A stretch of DNA of 64,000 nt from Alphaproteobacteria bacterium (GTDB lineage: Bacteria; Pseudomonadota; Alphaproteobacteria; Rickettsiales; JABSSG01): positions 248,001 through 312,000 of the forward strand of contig JAUHXQ010000002.1 in the NCBI GenBank assembly GCA_030426905.1. Direction: 5' to 3'. How positions within the stretch are numbered: position 1 is the first letter of the stretch; each line of letters begins with the position of its first letter. The notes under the pieces were generated by a model, which worked only from the letters and a program-made list of their open reading frames with translations, had not been told where the DNA came from and ran no database searches. Positions 42,291 to 51,133 of the stretch are shown piece after piece. The position numbers and the translations under genes are program-made.

Positions 42291-42319
42291 CTTTTTTATA
42301 AATTAAGGTTTGCAATAAG

Positions 42320-42898
42320 CTAGCAATAAGCTGGTTTATTGATATATTGTACCGGATTAATTTTTAATTGCTCCAAAGCTTTTAGCCATTTTTCCTTATC
42401 GCTTGTTTCAAAAATAATTTTTTTATTCTCCTCAAGTATCAACCATTCATTATTTCGAATTTCATCTTCTAACTGACCATGGCCCCATCCGCAATAACCA
42501 AGTAAAAACATGCTATATTTAGGTCCTTTACCTGATGCAATAGTTTTTAATAATTTGATATTTGAGCTTAAATATATACTATTTGCTTCATCAATACTAT
42601 CCTGATCAGTATGTAATAAGAAACCTTTATCTGAGTCTACTGGACCACCTACATAAGTTTCTAAATCGCTCAATTCAATATTATCAATCTTAAAGCCTGT
42701 AAAAGCCATCCTTTCTAACGATGGGTTAGGATCATTTTTTCCAATCGGATGATTCACTATTAAACCAATAGTACCTTCTTCTAGCGTATGTTTCACTACA
42801 TAAATAACTGTTTTAGAAAAATATGACTGAGGATTGATACTTGGTGTTGCAATTAATATCTTACCTGTTAAATCTTTAAACTCTGTAGTTATCTTCAT
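42320..42898 (-). CDS. YqgE/AlgH family protein (DUF179)
   Basis: The 192-aa protein matches the family in order: GKILIATPSINPQSYFSKTVIYV, EEGTIGLIVNHPIG, VGGPVDSDKGFLLHT, FLLGYCGWGHGQLEDEIRNNEW. The biochemical role is not established; in Pseudomonas the homologue was linked to alginate regulation. In Rickettsiales it is a common single-copy gene. It is the first of a two-gene minus-strand unit with the DUF2659-like protein. Confidence 0.92.
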   Translation of the reverse strand: MKITTEFKDLTGKILIATPSINPQSYFSKTVIYVVKHTLEEGTIGLIVNHPIGKNDPNPSLERMAFTGFKIDNIELSDLETYVGGPVDSDKGFLLHTDQDSIDEANSIYLSSNIKLLKTIASGKGPKYSMFLLGYCGWGHGQLEDEIRNNEWLILEENKKIIFETSDKEKWLKALEQLKINPVQYINKPAYC

Positions 42899-43003
42899 CT
42901 AATTACTCTTTGACTATGGTTATAACTAGTTATAATATATACATTACAGACAGGAATTTAAAGTAGCAAAGTTCTTTTTTCTTGAATTTATCAATAATTA
43001 TCT

Positions 43004-44233
43004 ATGGATTTTTCTTATATATTAATCTTAGCTTTGTTAGGAGGAGTGATTTTAAATATCATGCCTTGTGTTCTACCTGTGGTTTCATTAAAAGTTTTAT
43101 CAGTTATTAAAGCTAGGAAAAGCCCTAGCAACCATAGGTTGCATTTTCTTGCCATTACGGCTGGAATTATAGTTTCTTTCATCATTTTAGCCGTAATTAT
43201 GTCTATTTTGAAAGCTGCAGGACAATATGCTGGACTAGGTTTTAGCTTTCAGCAGCCTGCTTTCATCATTGCACTAATTTTGATTTTAATTTTCTTTGCT
43301 TGCAATGTAAATAATTCGATATATATAGACTTACCTCACCAAATAAAAACATTTTTATCTATACACTCTAACCAATCAAAATTGCTTGGTAGCTTTCTAT
43401 CTGGAGTCTTTGCAACAATGCTTGCAACTCCTTGTACAGCACCGTTCCTTGGCACAGCAATAAGTTTTGCTTTTGCCCTAACTATCCCAGAAATCATTGT
43501 AGTATTTGTGTTTATAGGAACAGGAATGTCTATGCCTTTCATTATATTATATTTCTTTCCACAAGCACTCAAAGTAATTCCTCCTCCTGGTTCATGGTTA
43601 ATCAAATTTAATAAATTTATTGAAGTCCTGATTTACATCACCATAATGTGGCTTTTTTGGATAGTATATAACCAAATAGACCTTACCGCTTCCCTAGTGT
43701 TGTTTATGTTTGCTATATTATTCAAATTTATTCTAGAAAGAGGGAAGGATCTCAACTCATGGTTACGCAGCATATTAACAGTGTTAATAATTTTTGGAAG
43801 TTTTGCCTTGCCACTCAACATCGAGCATACTTTCCAGGTGATTGAAGATAAAATAGAAGCAAAATGGCAAAAATTTTCATTAAAAACAATGGAAAAAGCT
43901 ATCAAAGAAGGAAAAATTGTATTAGTCGATATCACTGCTGAGTGGTGCTTAACTTGTAAATATAATAAAATTTTTGTCCTTGATACTGCATTTATGCTAA
44001 ATTTCAGCAATCAAAATAATATGGTCTTATTACGAGGAGACTATACTAGTGGCAATGATGATATCGAGTTATTCTTAGCAAAATACAACCAGTATGGGAT
44101 TCCTTTCAACGTTGTATTAAATAAAAAACATCCTAAAGGAATAGTATTACCCACTATCTTAAAAGCCAAACATATCAGAGAAGCAGTGCAAAAGATTAAA
44201 ACAAAAAATAAAAAATTTGTTTCGGTAAATTAA
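43004..44233 (+). CDS. DsbD/ScsB-like thiol:disulfide interchange protein, 409 aa
   Basis: This is a CcdA-type membrane domain fused to a C-terminal thioredoxin domain. The TM redox cysteines are Cys22 (ILNIMPCVLPVVSLK) and Cys144 (ATPCTAPFLGTAISF), as in DsbD-beta. The thioredoxin-like part carries W-C-L-T-C (Cys315, Cys318) in DITAEWCLTCKYNK and the cis-Pro region GIPFNVVL. The N-terminal alpha domain of E. coli DsbD is absent. It should move electrons from cytosolic thioredoxin to the periplasm, for isomerase or cytochrome maturation; partners are not in this window. Confidence 0.88.
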   Translation: MDFSYILILALLGGVILNIMPCVLPVVSLKVLSVIKARKSPSNHRLHFLAITAGIIVSFIILAVIMSILKAAGQYAGLGFSFQQPAFIIALILILIFFACNVNNSIYIDLPHQIKTFLSIHSNQSKLLGSFLSGVFATMLATPCTAPFLGTAISFAFALTIPEIIVVFVFIGTGMSMPFIILYFFPQALKVIPPPGSWLIKFNKFIEVLIYITIMWLFWIVYNQIDLTASLVLFMFAILFKFILERGKDLNSWLRSILTVLIIFGSFALPLNIEHTFQVIEDKIEAKWQKFSLKTMEKAIKEGKIVLVDITAEWCLTCKYNKIFVLDTAFMLNFSNQNNMVLLRGDYTSGNDDIELFLAKYNQYGIPFNVVLNKKHPKGIVLPTILKAKHIREAVQKIKTKNKKFVSVN

Positions 44234-44301
44234 TATTTTATTGTTCTTGTATATTTGATACGTTATTATCACTTAAGATCAACTACTAGGAGGAAAATTA
44301 A

Positions 44302-44907
44302 GTGGACAATAATTCATTAGAAAAATTAAGAAGTTTAGCAAAAGAAGGCGACTCAGAAGCACAAATTTTTTTATTCAATCAACTTGCTAAACTTAGTAAG
44401 GATAAAAATGATAAATATGCCGTTGAAGCTGTAATATGGTTTATAGCATTTTATACGAACCCAGATAAAGGCAGCATCTCTCCCGAACCTTTAGCATCAG
44501 TTATAAAATCTTTAGTGAATATTGCGCAAGAAATAAAAAGAGAAGTATTCTTAGTAGAACGAGCAGGTGTCCAACAATGTTTGGATAGGTTAAATAATAT
44601 AGCTTTTTTTCTTGAAATATTACAAGTAAGCAATACAGTCATAACTTTATATAATTTCTCCAGTAATTTTCAAGATGAATATGCCGAAAAACGCTTAGAG
44701 TATTTAGAAAACAGAGAAGAAAAAATAGAAGTAACAAGAGAAAAAAATGTTATAGAGAATGTTTTAGACTTATTAATTGAAGATGACAATTTAAGAAATG
44801 CAATATTTCCTGCAATAAAAAGATATCTTGAAGAAACAATATTTATGTATAGTTATTCAAAACTACATAAAAAACTAAGGATAATACTTAAGAAAACTCC
44901 TGCATAA
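44302..44907 (+). CDS. Hypothetical protein, 201 aa (GTG start)
   Basis: The GTG at 44302 is supported by a strong AGGAGG at 44288-44293, eight bases upstream. The N-terminus (LRSLAKEGDSEAQIFLFNQL) resembles one Sel1/TPR unit, and the rest is helical and charged with a KRLEYLENREEKIEVTREK-type coiled segment. There is no TM or signal peptide. A terminator-like hairpin follows after 53 bases. No family is assigned; it may be a degenerate Sel1 relative. Confidence 0.6.
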   Translation: MDNNSLEKLRSLAKEGDSEAQIFLFNQLAKLSKDKNDKYAVEAVIWFIAFYTNPDKGSISPEPLASVIKSLVNIAQEIKREVFLVERAGVQQCLDRLNNIAFFLEILQVSNTVITLYNFSSNFQDEYAEKRLEYLENREEKIEVTREKNVIENVLDLLIEDDNLRNAIFPAIKRYLEETIFMYSYSKLHKKLRIILKKTPA

Positions 44908-44960
44908 CCTAGATTTATGTTAGTAATCTGAACCTCAAGAAACGCTGTATAGCCCGTTGC

Positions 44961-44983
44961 AAAATGGCTTTTTTAGCCATTTT
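44961..44983. terminator. Bidirectional terminator-like hairpin
   Basis: AAAATGGCT (44961-44969) and AGCCATTTT (44975-44983) form a 9-bp stem with a T5 loop between convergent genes. The T-tails are short on both strands, so efficiency is uncertain. Confidence 0.6.
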
Positions 44984-45039
44984 CATCATCTACTTACAAT
45001 TGCAAGTCTAAATTTACTTATCTATAGACAAAGCGCGAA

Positions 45040-45828
45040 CTAAAACCAGTAGAATTCTTCGTCTTCTTGGAAAGATTCTTCTCCCAAAAATTCTGATCTA
45101 TCAAAATTTCCTTCAACTAAACTACCTCTTTCTAATCCTTGCAATTCTTCAGGAGTATCAATTTCAAGAGCTCCTTCGGTTGAAATTTTTTTTCCTTTTA
45201 AGGCTAGTATTTGATACTGATTACTAAATTTTTTAGCATCCTCAATCGACACACCTTCTTTTATTGCCTTAACGCAAAACTCATTGTCTTTACATTTTTC
45301 TATATTTTTTTTATCTACCTCCTCTTCTACAATCCCTTTTATAGCATTATAAGAAATAAAACCTACACCACCTAAGATACAAACACCAATAACAGCGAAA
45401 ACTAATTTGTTAGCAGTAGATGGCCGTAGATCATCAAAACTTAAGTCATGATGCATCGCATAACTTACTAAACCAATAGCTTTTTTTTCCTTTTCCACTA
45501 AGAACCGACTAGGAGCATATTCAATATAATATTGTTTTTTTTCTAAGTCCTCGTCACTATAAATACTATATAGCACAGCATGATCTATCATCCAGTTAAA
45601 GACTGCTCCATGTCCAAATAGATTACTAATAATAGATAACAGGTCACCCATTTTTGATCTAAAAAAATATAATGGATACAACAATTGCCGAACACACGAA
45701 ATATGCCTCTCTACATCCAAATACAAACTATCATCACTAGGAATATCAGTTACAGTATCAGCAGAACTAGCAACTTCAACGACAGCGTCATTAGGAAGTA
45801 CACGAGCCGCCCCGAAAATATTAAACAT
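45040..45828 (-). CDS. Single-TM hypothetical protein, 262 aa
   Basis: No family is recognised. Residues 1-135 form a soluble-looking region with aromatic patches (SCVRQLLYPLYFFRSKMGDL, AVFNWMIDHAVLYSIYSDED). A TM helix follows (LVFAVIGVCILGGVGFISYN, about 143-162), then a charged region with EEVDKKNIEKCKDNEFCVKA and an acidic tail ending FYWF. A promoter with overlapping CCTAATA half-sites lies just upstream, hinting at specific repression or activation. Confidence 0.6.
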   Translation of the reverse strand: MFNIFGAARVLPNDAVVEVASSADTVTDIPSDDSLYLDVERHISCVRQLLYPLYFFRSKMGDLLSIISNLFGHGAVFNWMIDHAVLYSIYSDEDLEKKQYYIEYAPSRFLVEKEKKAIGLVSYAMHHDLSFDDLRPSTANKLVFAVIGVCILGGVGFISYNAIKGIVEEEVDKKNIEKCKDNEFCVKAIKEGVSIEDAKKFSNQYQILALKGKKISTEGALEIDTPEELQGLERGSLVEGNFDRSEFLGEESFQEDEEFYWF

Positions 45829-46141
45829 TTTTCTTTATTTTAAATTTATGCGCAAGAAGGTAACACTTTTCCTAATATACGTCAACAAATATTAGGCAAT
45901 TTTATCGGCACTGCCTAATAACTATAGATAAGACTGCAGGGTAAGCATGCCTTGGTTAAAGAAAATCAAAAGAGATACACAACTATCACCTTGAAGGATT
46001 TGCTGTATCTTTTTGCTCCTCTGTTAAATCTTGCTAGGTAGTTCTTTATTAGTGATCCTTATTAGGGAGTTTTTAGATTCAATAAGAGTTGCTCCAGATT
46101 TTGTAATTTTTTATTAGCTGTTTTGACTTTACAATAGCATG
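45829..46141. other. Intergenic stretch with promoter/operator-like repeats, no gene seen
   Basis: The 313 bases between two minus-strand genes contain the promoter and half-sites listed separately (45857-45920). The part from about 45925 to 46141 shows no convincing gene or RNA. Confidence 0.5.
45857..45920 (-). promoter_or_regulatory. Promoter with three CCTAATA half-sites (candidate operator)
   Basis: On the minus strand TTGACG (45885-45880) and TACCTT (45862-45857) are 17 bases apart, ahead of the gene starting at 45828. The heptamer CCTAATA occurs at 45871-45877 and 45914-45920 and inverted at 45890-45896. The first inverted pair flanks the -35 box, and the second pair forms ATTAGGCA/TGCCTAAT. 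Confidence 0.45.
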
Positions 46142-48481
46142 TTAAGCAGTACCACGACCTGATGATGGATCTTTACTTTTTTCCTCCTCAAAACGAATTT
46201 TTCCTACAAAGCTAGCTTCCCTTGGTTTCATTACAGATGATAATAAACTATTTTTTACCGAAAGGTCCTCTTGCTTTTTGATAGGCATTTTTTCTTTGGG
46301 AGTACTTGGACTATGACTAGGACTAGGAGACAGCATTGGTAACTCACCTGTTACTTGGTATTCTTTCCTCAATTGCTCTTTTCTTTCTTTATACTTCTCT
46401 TTGAGTCCTAGGTTCGCTAAAAATTCAGGTTCTTGCCACTGCTCGCCATACTCACGTAAATGAGTCCCCCTGGATAAAAACACTATACTACTTGCATCAA
46501 AAGTAGATTTGGATAATGCTTCAATTTCCTTGTTGTTTAACAATTCTTCATTCTCATAAATCTCTTGCTGATCTCCTCGTCGCCCATCATCTGCTATCTC
46601 AATTCCTTTCTGCTGCTTTAAATATTCATTAACCTCTAATATTACACTATAACAATCAATACAACATAATCTTGTAATATTTAAATATATTTCACCATTG
46701 TCTATATCTGCTATTTTTTTCATTCTTTCTTCATCTTTAAGTAACTCTGAAATTATCTGCATTTCAGCATGTAATACACCTTGTTTTTTATTTTGCTCTC
46801 TTCGCTGAAAAATCATACCTTTTTTAAAGGCTTCTTTCTCTTTATCATTAAAAGACTTGTCAAGAGGGGCATCTTTAGCTAGAGATAGCGCAACTTTTAT
46901 TATATCTATATTTAATCTTTTTTCATACGCTTCTATAGTTTTTTGACTCGATACACTTCTATTTACTGATATTTGCAGAGTATTCTTTAAATGTTCCCTT
47001 GGATTACATGTTAAAAATTTTTTTTCATCTTTTAGCTCTTCAAGACATGTAGTCACTGCTTCCAGAGCTTTTTGAGCTTCAGTTATACTTTGCAGAGTTT
47101 TATCTATGATTTTTATAGCTACACCCTTGTTTATTAACCTTTTTTCTAAGTCATCGATCATATCTTGACTAACTTCATTCTTTGATAGCTTATCCATTTT
47201 TTTTCTTACATCATCTATTTCTTCTTCAAATTTTCTGTTTTGATTTTGCTTTTTAGGAGAATTTTTTTTATTATCTAAATCACTAATTATATCATTGTAA
47301 TAGTTCATCAATATTTTCTGGTGATCTTTTTTATTTTCTCCCCTTTTATAGTGACAAATTGCATCGGCTCTTAATTCGTCATTACTTGATTTTCTTTGAT
47401 GTTTATAAATTTTAACACCTTGACTTTCTAAATTCTTCTTAACTTCAGACAAGTACTCAATAATTCCTGTTTTAGCTTTTTTATATAAATCCATATTTTT
47501 GGCAGTGCTTAAATCTATATCTTTTGTTTTTATTTCAAAATCTTGAAATATATCCAATAGTTTAAATAATTTTTCCTCATTTTCTTTAATCCTTACATCA
47601 AGTTCTGTTATCTCTTTTTTTAATTCTTTTTTCTCATCTTCGCTTAGAGGTTTTTGAACTTCACTCGTTTTAGAAGCTTTTTTACGATCTAATTGAGCTT
47701 GTTTTTTTTCTAATTCCTTTAGGCGTTTTAAAGATATATTATAATCTTTGATGTCTACATTTGTATTAAGGTTTTTCAATGATTCTTTTTGTTCCGATAA
47801 ATCAGCATTTTTTTGTTTTTTTAATGATTCTATTGTAGTTCGTACTTCTTCTATTTGCTTCAATTCATTTTTGCAAATTAATTCTAAACGACTTATCTTT
47901 TCTTTTTCCTTTTTTATCTCTTCGCTAATATTTTCAAGGCTGGGTTCTGTTACAGTATCAATTTCCGTTTTATCCTTTTCAGCAACCGGAATGCTTTCTG
48001 CTTTTAGCAATTGTTGAGCATTTTGAAAAACAGTTAATTTATCTTGCAATATAGCACATTCTAATATTGGAATCATTTCCCTTTTCTTGATTTCTTCGAC
48101 AGATATTGATACAAGATTATTCATTTTTTCTTGATTTTCTTTTTCCATGACTTCCTTATGAGACATGGATAAACATTTTTTGAAAAAATCATCGTATTCT
48201 TTGAAAAGATTGTTTGGAGAACCATCGTTGTTATACACATTTATTGATTCACCATCAAATAAGATCGCTGTACAAGCACCTTTACCATTGATTAATCTTG
48301 TTATTGCATCTCTACGTCTATAATGCACAGCTATATCTTTTGTATGATCAATACCTCTTATGCCGCCAGAAGCCTTAAGTGTTTCAGGCATTTTATAGGT
48401 TTCCGGAGTTTTAGGATTCTCAGGAGTTTTAGGATTCTCAGGAGTTTTAGGGGTTTTAGGGGTTTTAGGGGTCTCAGGCAT
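46142..48481 (-). CDS. 779-aa coiled-coil protein with C-terminal deaminase-like HAE...CxxC core (OTT_1508-like candidate)
   Basis: The N-terminus is a Pro/Thr/Lys repeat (MPETPKTPKTPKTPENPKTP). Residues about 130-540 are charged coiled coil (KKEKEKISRLELICKNELKQ, RLKELEKKQAQLDRKKASK). Near the C-terminus GVLHAEMQIISELL (His571, Glu573) and, 34 residues later, NITRLCCIDCYSVILEVNEY (Cys607, Cys610) give the H-A-E plus C-x-x-C zinc motif of the cytidine-deaminase fold, with helix-strand-helix spacing as expected. This resembles the OTT_1508-like deaminases named from Orientia, a group related to bacterial toxin deaminases. The tail is Ser/Pro-rich. Nucleic acid or nucleotide deamination, and export, are inferred. 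Confidence 0.65.
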   Translation of the reverse strand: MPETPKTPKTPKTPENPKTPENPKTPETYKMPETLKASGGIRGIDHTKDIAVHYRRRDAITRLINGKGACTAILFDGESINVYNNDGSPNNLFKEYDDFFKKCLSMSHKEVMEKENQEKMNNLVSISVEEIKKREMIPILECAILQDKLTVFQNAQQLLKAESIPVAEKDKTEIDTVTEPSLENISEEIKKEKEKISRLELICKNELKQIEEVRTTIESLKKQKNADLSEQKESLKNLNTNVDIKDYNISLKRLKELEKKQAQLDRKKASKTSEVQKPLSEDEKKELKKEITELDVRIKENEEKLFKLLDIFQDFEIKTKDIDLSTAKNMDLYKKAKTGIIEYLSEVKKNLESQGVKIYKHQRKSSNDELRADAICHYKRGENKKDHQKILMNYYNDIISDLDNKKNSPKKQNQNRKFEEEIDDVRKKMDKLSKNEVSQDMIDDLEKRLINKGVAIKIIDKTLQSITEAQKALEAVTTCLEELKDEKKFLTCNPREHLKNTLQISVNRSVSSQKTIEAYEKRLNIDIIKVALSLAKDAPLDKSFNDKEKEAFKKGMIFQRREQNKKQGVLHAEMQIISELLKDEERMKKIADIDNGEIYLNITRLCCIDCYSVILEVNEYLKQQKGIEIADDGRRGDQQEIYENEELLNNKEIEALSKSTFDASSIVFLSRGTHLREYGEQWQEPEFLANLGLKEKYKERKEQLRKEYQVTGELPMLSPSPSHSPSTPKEKMPIKKQEDLSVKNSLLSSVMKPREASFVGKIRFEEEKSKDPSSGRGTA

Positions 48482-48700
48482 TATTATTTTCCTAACAGTT
48501 TAATAAAATACTATAATATCATCAACAATATTAATAAATTATTAATTATGGACTCTACAACACAGTTATTCAACTATTGCTTTCTAAAGAAGATAAATAA
48601 TTCAATAAAATTGATTTTTTTTTACTCATTTAAAAAATAGATATTGATCCTTAATTTATATCAACTAACATTCTCTAAGAAATTCAAAAGGAGAAAAAAT

Positions 48701-48997
48701 ATGCATGAAAGTTCAGAAGAAGAAAAAAACTTGATCAATAGGCTTTTTGATCAAATAAATGATCGAGGTGATAATAATTATTACACAAATATCGAAAATA
48801 TAGTCATGCAATTAGCAGACTTTAATGTAGATTTAGCTGTAATAGAAAATCAATATGGTCAAACTCTTAGAGGACTAGCTCAAGAATATGATGATACTGG
48901 ATTAGATGAATACTTCACGAATATAGGAGTAATGAATTTTATAACCGATAGAGCAGTAGAATTAATAGCAGAAACTGCAAATAACTATAACTGCTAA
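48701..48997 (+). CDS. Small acidic hypothetical protein, 98 aa
   Basis: The ATG at 48701 is chosen because AAAAGGAG lies at 48686-48693, seven bases upstream; a longer frame upstream has no start signal. The protein is acidic and helical (MHESSEEEKNLINRLFDQIN), with a possible repeated Tyr-Thr-Asn-Ile-type motif (YYTNIENIVMQLADF and YFTNIGVMNFITDR), suggesting two similar halves. No TM or signal peptide. It is divergent from the 779-aa gene. Function is unknown. Confidence 0.6.
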   Translation: MHESSEEEKNLINRLFDQINDRGDNNYYTNIENIVMQLADFNVDLAVIENQYGQTLRGLAQEYDDTGLDEYFTNIGVMNFITDRAVELIAETANNYNC

Positions 48998-49025
48998 CTG
49001 AACCTAACTTTAATTGATAAGGATT

Positions 49026-49796
49026 TCATATTGTGATTTGCATACCATCATAGGCTGCGATGACATTGGGTGGTAATTTTTTACTAATTTCAGAGTAATC
49101 TATCGAATGAGACATGTGAATCAGCACAGACTTCTTAGGTCTAAATTTGTCAATCAGTTGTAACGCCTCATCAAGATTTATATGTGCAGGATAGTTTTTA
49201 TAACCCATTGCCTCAACAACCCATAGATCTAGATCAGCCAATAAGCTATAATTTTCTTTATCTATAGTCTTAAAATCTGTTGAGTAGGCAAAATTATTTA
49301 TTCTAAAGCCTAAACTATCAATAGCGCCATGATTTTGCTTAAAAGGAGTAATTTGTAAATTGTTAATGGTAAAAGATTGATTTGCTTTTATCTCATGAAT
49401 ATTTAAAATTTTGCTTTTATTTCCTTTGTTTGTATGAAATTTATTCACTATATAGCTATATTTTTCCAGTATTATTTCTTTTGTCGGCGCATCCATATAA
49501 ACATCTACTGGTTTTTCACTAATAAATGATATACCTCGTAAATCACCAAAGCCTCCAATATGATCTTCATGAGGATGTGTTACTAGAATCGCATCTAGTT
49601 TTTCAATATTATTTTTGATATATTGCTGTCTAAAATCCGGACCGGGATCTATTAATATTCGAACATCATCGTCTTCAATATAGATAGATTGTCGTAATCT
49701 CTTATTCCGTGGGCTGCTTGACTTGCATATTTTGCAGTTACAGCCTATCACTGGAACACCGAAAGAATTAGAACATCCTAGAATTATAATTTTCAT
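49026..49796 (-). CDS. Metallo-beta-lactamase-fold hydrolase (PhnP/RNase Z-like)
   Basis: The 256-aa protein begins with the PhnP-type start ILGCSNSFGVPVIGCNCKIC, carrying Cys-x-Cys-x-x-Cys for an extra zinc site, then RILIDPGPDFRQQ, the metal-binding VTHPHEDHIGGFGDL (HxHxDH), and C-terminal blocks AYSTDFK and VLIHMSHS. This suits phosphodiester hydrolysis of cyclic phosphates or nucleic-acid ends. It is a common single-copy gene in alphaproteobacteria near tatD and metG, but those are not beside it here. Confidence 0.88.
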   Translation of the reverse strand: MKIIILGCSNSFGVPVIGCNCKICKSSSPRNKRLRQSIYIEDDDVRILIDPGPDFRQQYIKNNIEKLDAILVTHPHEDHIGGFGDLRGISFISEKPVDVYMDAPTKEIILEKYSYIVNKFHTNKGNKSKILNIHEIKANQSFTINNLQITPFKQNHGAIDSLGFRINNFAYSTDFKTIDKENYSLLADLDLWVVEAMGYKNYPAHINLDEALQLIDKFRPKKSVLIHMSHSIDYSEISKKLPPNVIAAYDGMQITI

Positions 49797-49883
49797 AATA
49801 TTTTATATAATTGTAAGTAAATGCAATGATTGTATGGTATAATTATATATTACTACGTAGTTTAATAAATTAGTGTAAATATC

Positions 49884-50555
49884 GTGAGCTATAAAGATAT
49901 TTTTTATGATTGGGGTGGGTATAATCAAATATTTTTCGAATATATTCACAATTGCTCATGTAGCCAAATTTTTACCAAAACTTTGCTATATCTAACCAAG
50001 TATATTGGAGAGTATATGTTATTTCCTATACATTTCGTGATATTATTATCTTTTATGGTTACCTATAGTTATTTAACTAAACAAATGCGAAATATTAATT
50101 TACAAATTAGCTATTGTAAGGCTATTTCGGTATTATTAGGAAGCTTTTTCTTAGGAGCGGTTATAGTCGAAACTCTAAAAATTTTCTTTTCCTTTCCTAG
50201 GCCTTATTGCATAGGTAGTGGAGTTGCTGTCAATAAAAACCTCATCCACATGCTCGGTAATGATTTTTTCTTAATGAGCAAATGTAATAAGAGTTTTCCA
50301 AGTGGTCACTCATGGTATATTGCTACTTTCGTTTTTTCAGTATGGGGTATTATGAATATCTACTTGAAAATTATTGGACTAGCAACAATCTTTTTAGTTG
50401 GGTTATCCCGTGTAATGCTAGGTATGCATTTCCCAGCAGATGTAGATTATTCCATACTCATTGCCTTTATAGTATGTTTTGCTATGCATAAAGTTGTTGG
50501 AAAATTCTTTTCTACGTATGATAGACAAATAAGAGCTAAGTTGTTATCGTTATAG
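49884..50555 (+). CDS. PAP2-family membrane phosphatase, 223 aa (GTG start)
   Basis: Several TM helices carry the three PAP2 catalytic motifs: KIFFSFPRP (K-x6-RP), PSGHSWY (PSGH) and SRVMLGMHFPADV (SR-x5-H-x3-D). The active site should face the periplasm and dephosphorylate lipid phosphates such as undecaprenyl diphosphate, phosphatidate or phosphatidylglycerophosphate. The start is GTG at 49884. It precedes the MazG-like gene by 32 bp on the same strand. The exact substrate cannot be told. Confidence 0.87.
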   Translation: MSYKDIFYDWGGYNQIFFEYIHNCSCSQIFTKTLLYLTKYIGEYMLFPIHFVILLSFMVTYSYLTKQMRNINLQISYCKAISVLLGSFFLGAVIVETLKIFFSFPRPYCIGSGVAVNKNLIHMLGNDFFLMSKCNKSFPSGHSWYIATFVFSVWGIMNIYLKIIGLATIFLVGLSRVMLGMHFPADVDYSILIAFIVCFAMHKVVGKFFSTYDRQIRAKLLSL

Positions 50556-50587
50556 CTTCTTTATAAAAACACAAAAATCGTAAGTAA

Positions 50588-51025
50588 ATGCTAGAAAAAA
50601 CCTTCAAATTTGATAAAATTATCAGAGATAAAAGCTATGATGACATGGTAAAAAATGGAGCAAAAGTTTCTATCTATAAAATAAAGAATCAAGCACATTT
50701 AGCCGAGTGTTTTAAAAAGAAGCTGCTAGAAGAAATAGACGAAGTTATAGAAGCAGATAGTAAAGATAATTTAGTAGAAGAACTAGCTGATTGCTTTGAA
50801 GTACTAAGAGGATTTGCTAGCGCCTTGAATATAAGTTGCAATGATATTGAAACAGTAAGAAAGCAAAAATATCAAAAAAAAGGAGGCTTTGAAAAAGCCA
50901 TTATGGTTGAATCTGTCACAGTATCAGCAAATTATACACCGTTAGATTTTTACAAATATTTTACTTCTTACTGTGAAAACAAACCCGAGAAATATCCTCA
51001 AATAGCTAAAACAACTACTGAATAA
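50588..51025 (+). CDS. MazG-like NTP pyrophosphohydrolase, 145 aa
   Basis: The all-alpha NTP-PPase superfamily metal motif is visible as KLLEEIDEVIEADSKDNLVEELADCFEVLRGF, that is E-E-x-x-E followed by E-x-x-D. The N-terminus (FKFDKIIRDKSYDDMVKNGA) is that of the small 'phosphoribosyl-ATP pyrophosphohydrolase-like' house-cleaning proteins. The tail (DFYKYFTSYCENKPEK) is extra. It should hydrolyse non-canonical NTPs to NMP and PPi. The dispersed repeat copy C begins at its stop. Confidence 0.82.
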   Translation: MLEKTFKFDKIIRDKSYDDMVKNGAKVSIYKIKNQAHLAECFKKKLLEEIDEVIEADSKDNLVEELADCFEVLRGFASALNISCNDIETVRKQKYQKKGGFEKAIMVESVTVSANYTPLDFYKYFTSYCENKPEKYPQIAKTTTE

Positions 51026-51092
51026 TCGACCACGAAACAGTATTGTATAAACCAGAAACAAAAAGAATTTATATTCACTCACTATTTTAAGA
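51024..51092 (+). repeat. Dispersed repeat, copy C (degenerate, convergent intergenic)
   Basis: Starting AATCGACCACGAAACAGTAT and continuing through TTGTATAAACCAGAAACAAA, this copy matches A and B clearly over the first 45 bases and is shorter and more diverged after that. It begins within the stop of the MazG-like gene and lies before a convergent gene. Confidence 0.6.
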
Positions 51093-51133
51093 TGGTATCA
51101 AAGTTCTTTGTCTCATGGGCAGGACAACTAATT

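Noticed and set aside
46142-48481. SMC/Rad50-type ATPase
   Set aside because: Although coiled coil dominates, there are no Walker A, Walker B or signature motifs at the ends; the C-terminal HAE/CxxC core fits a deaminase fold better.
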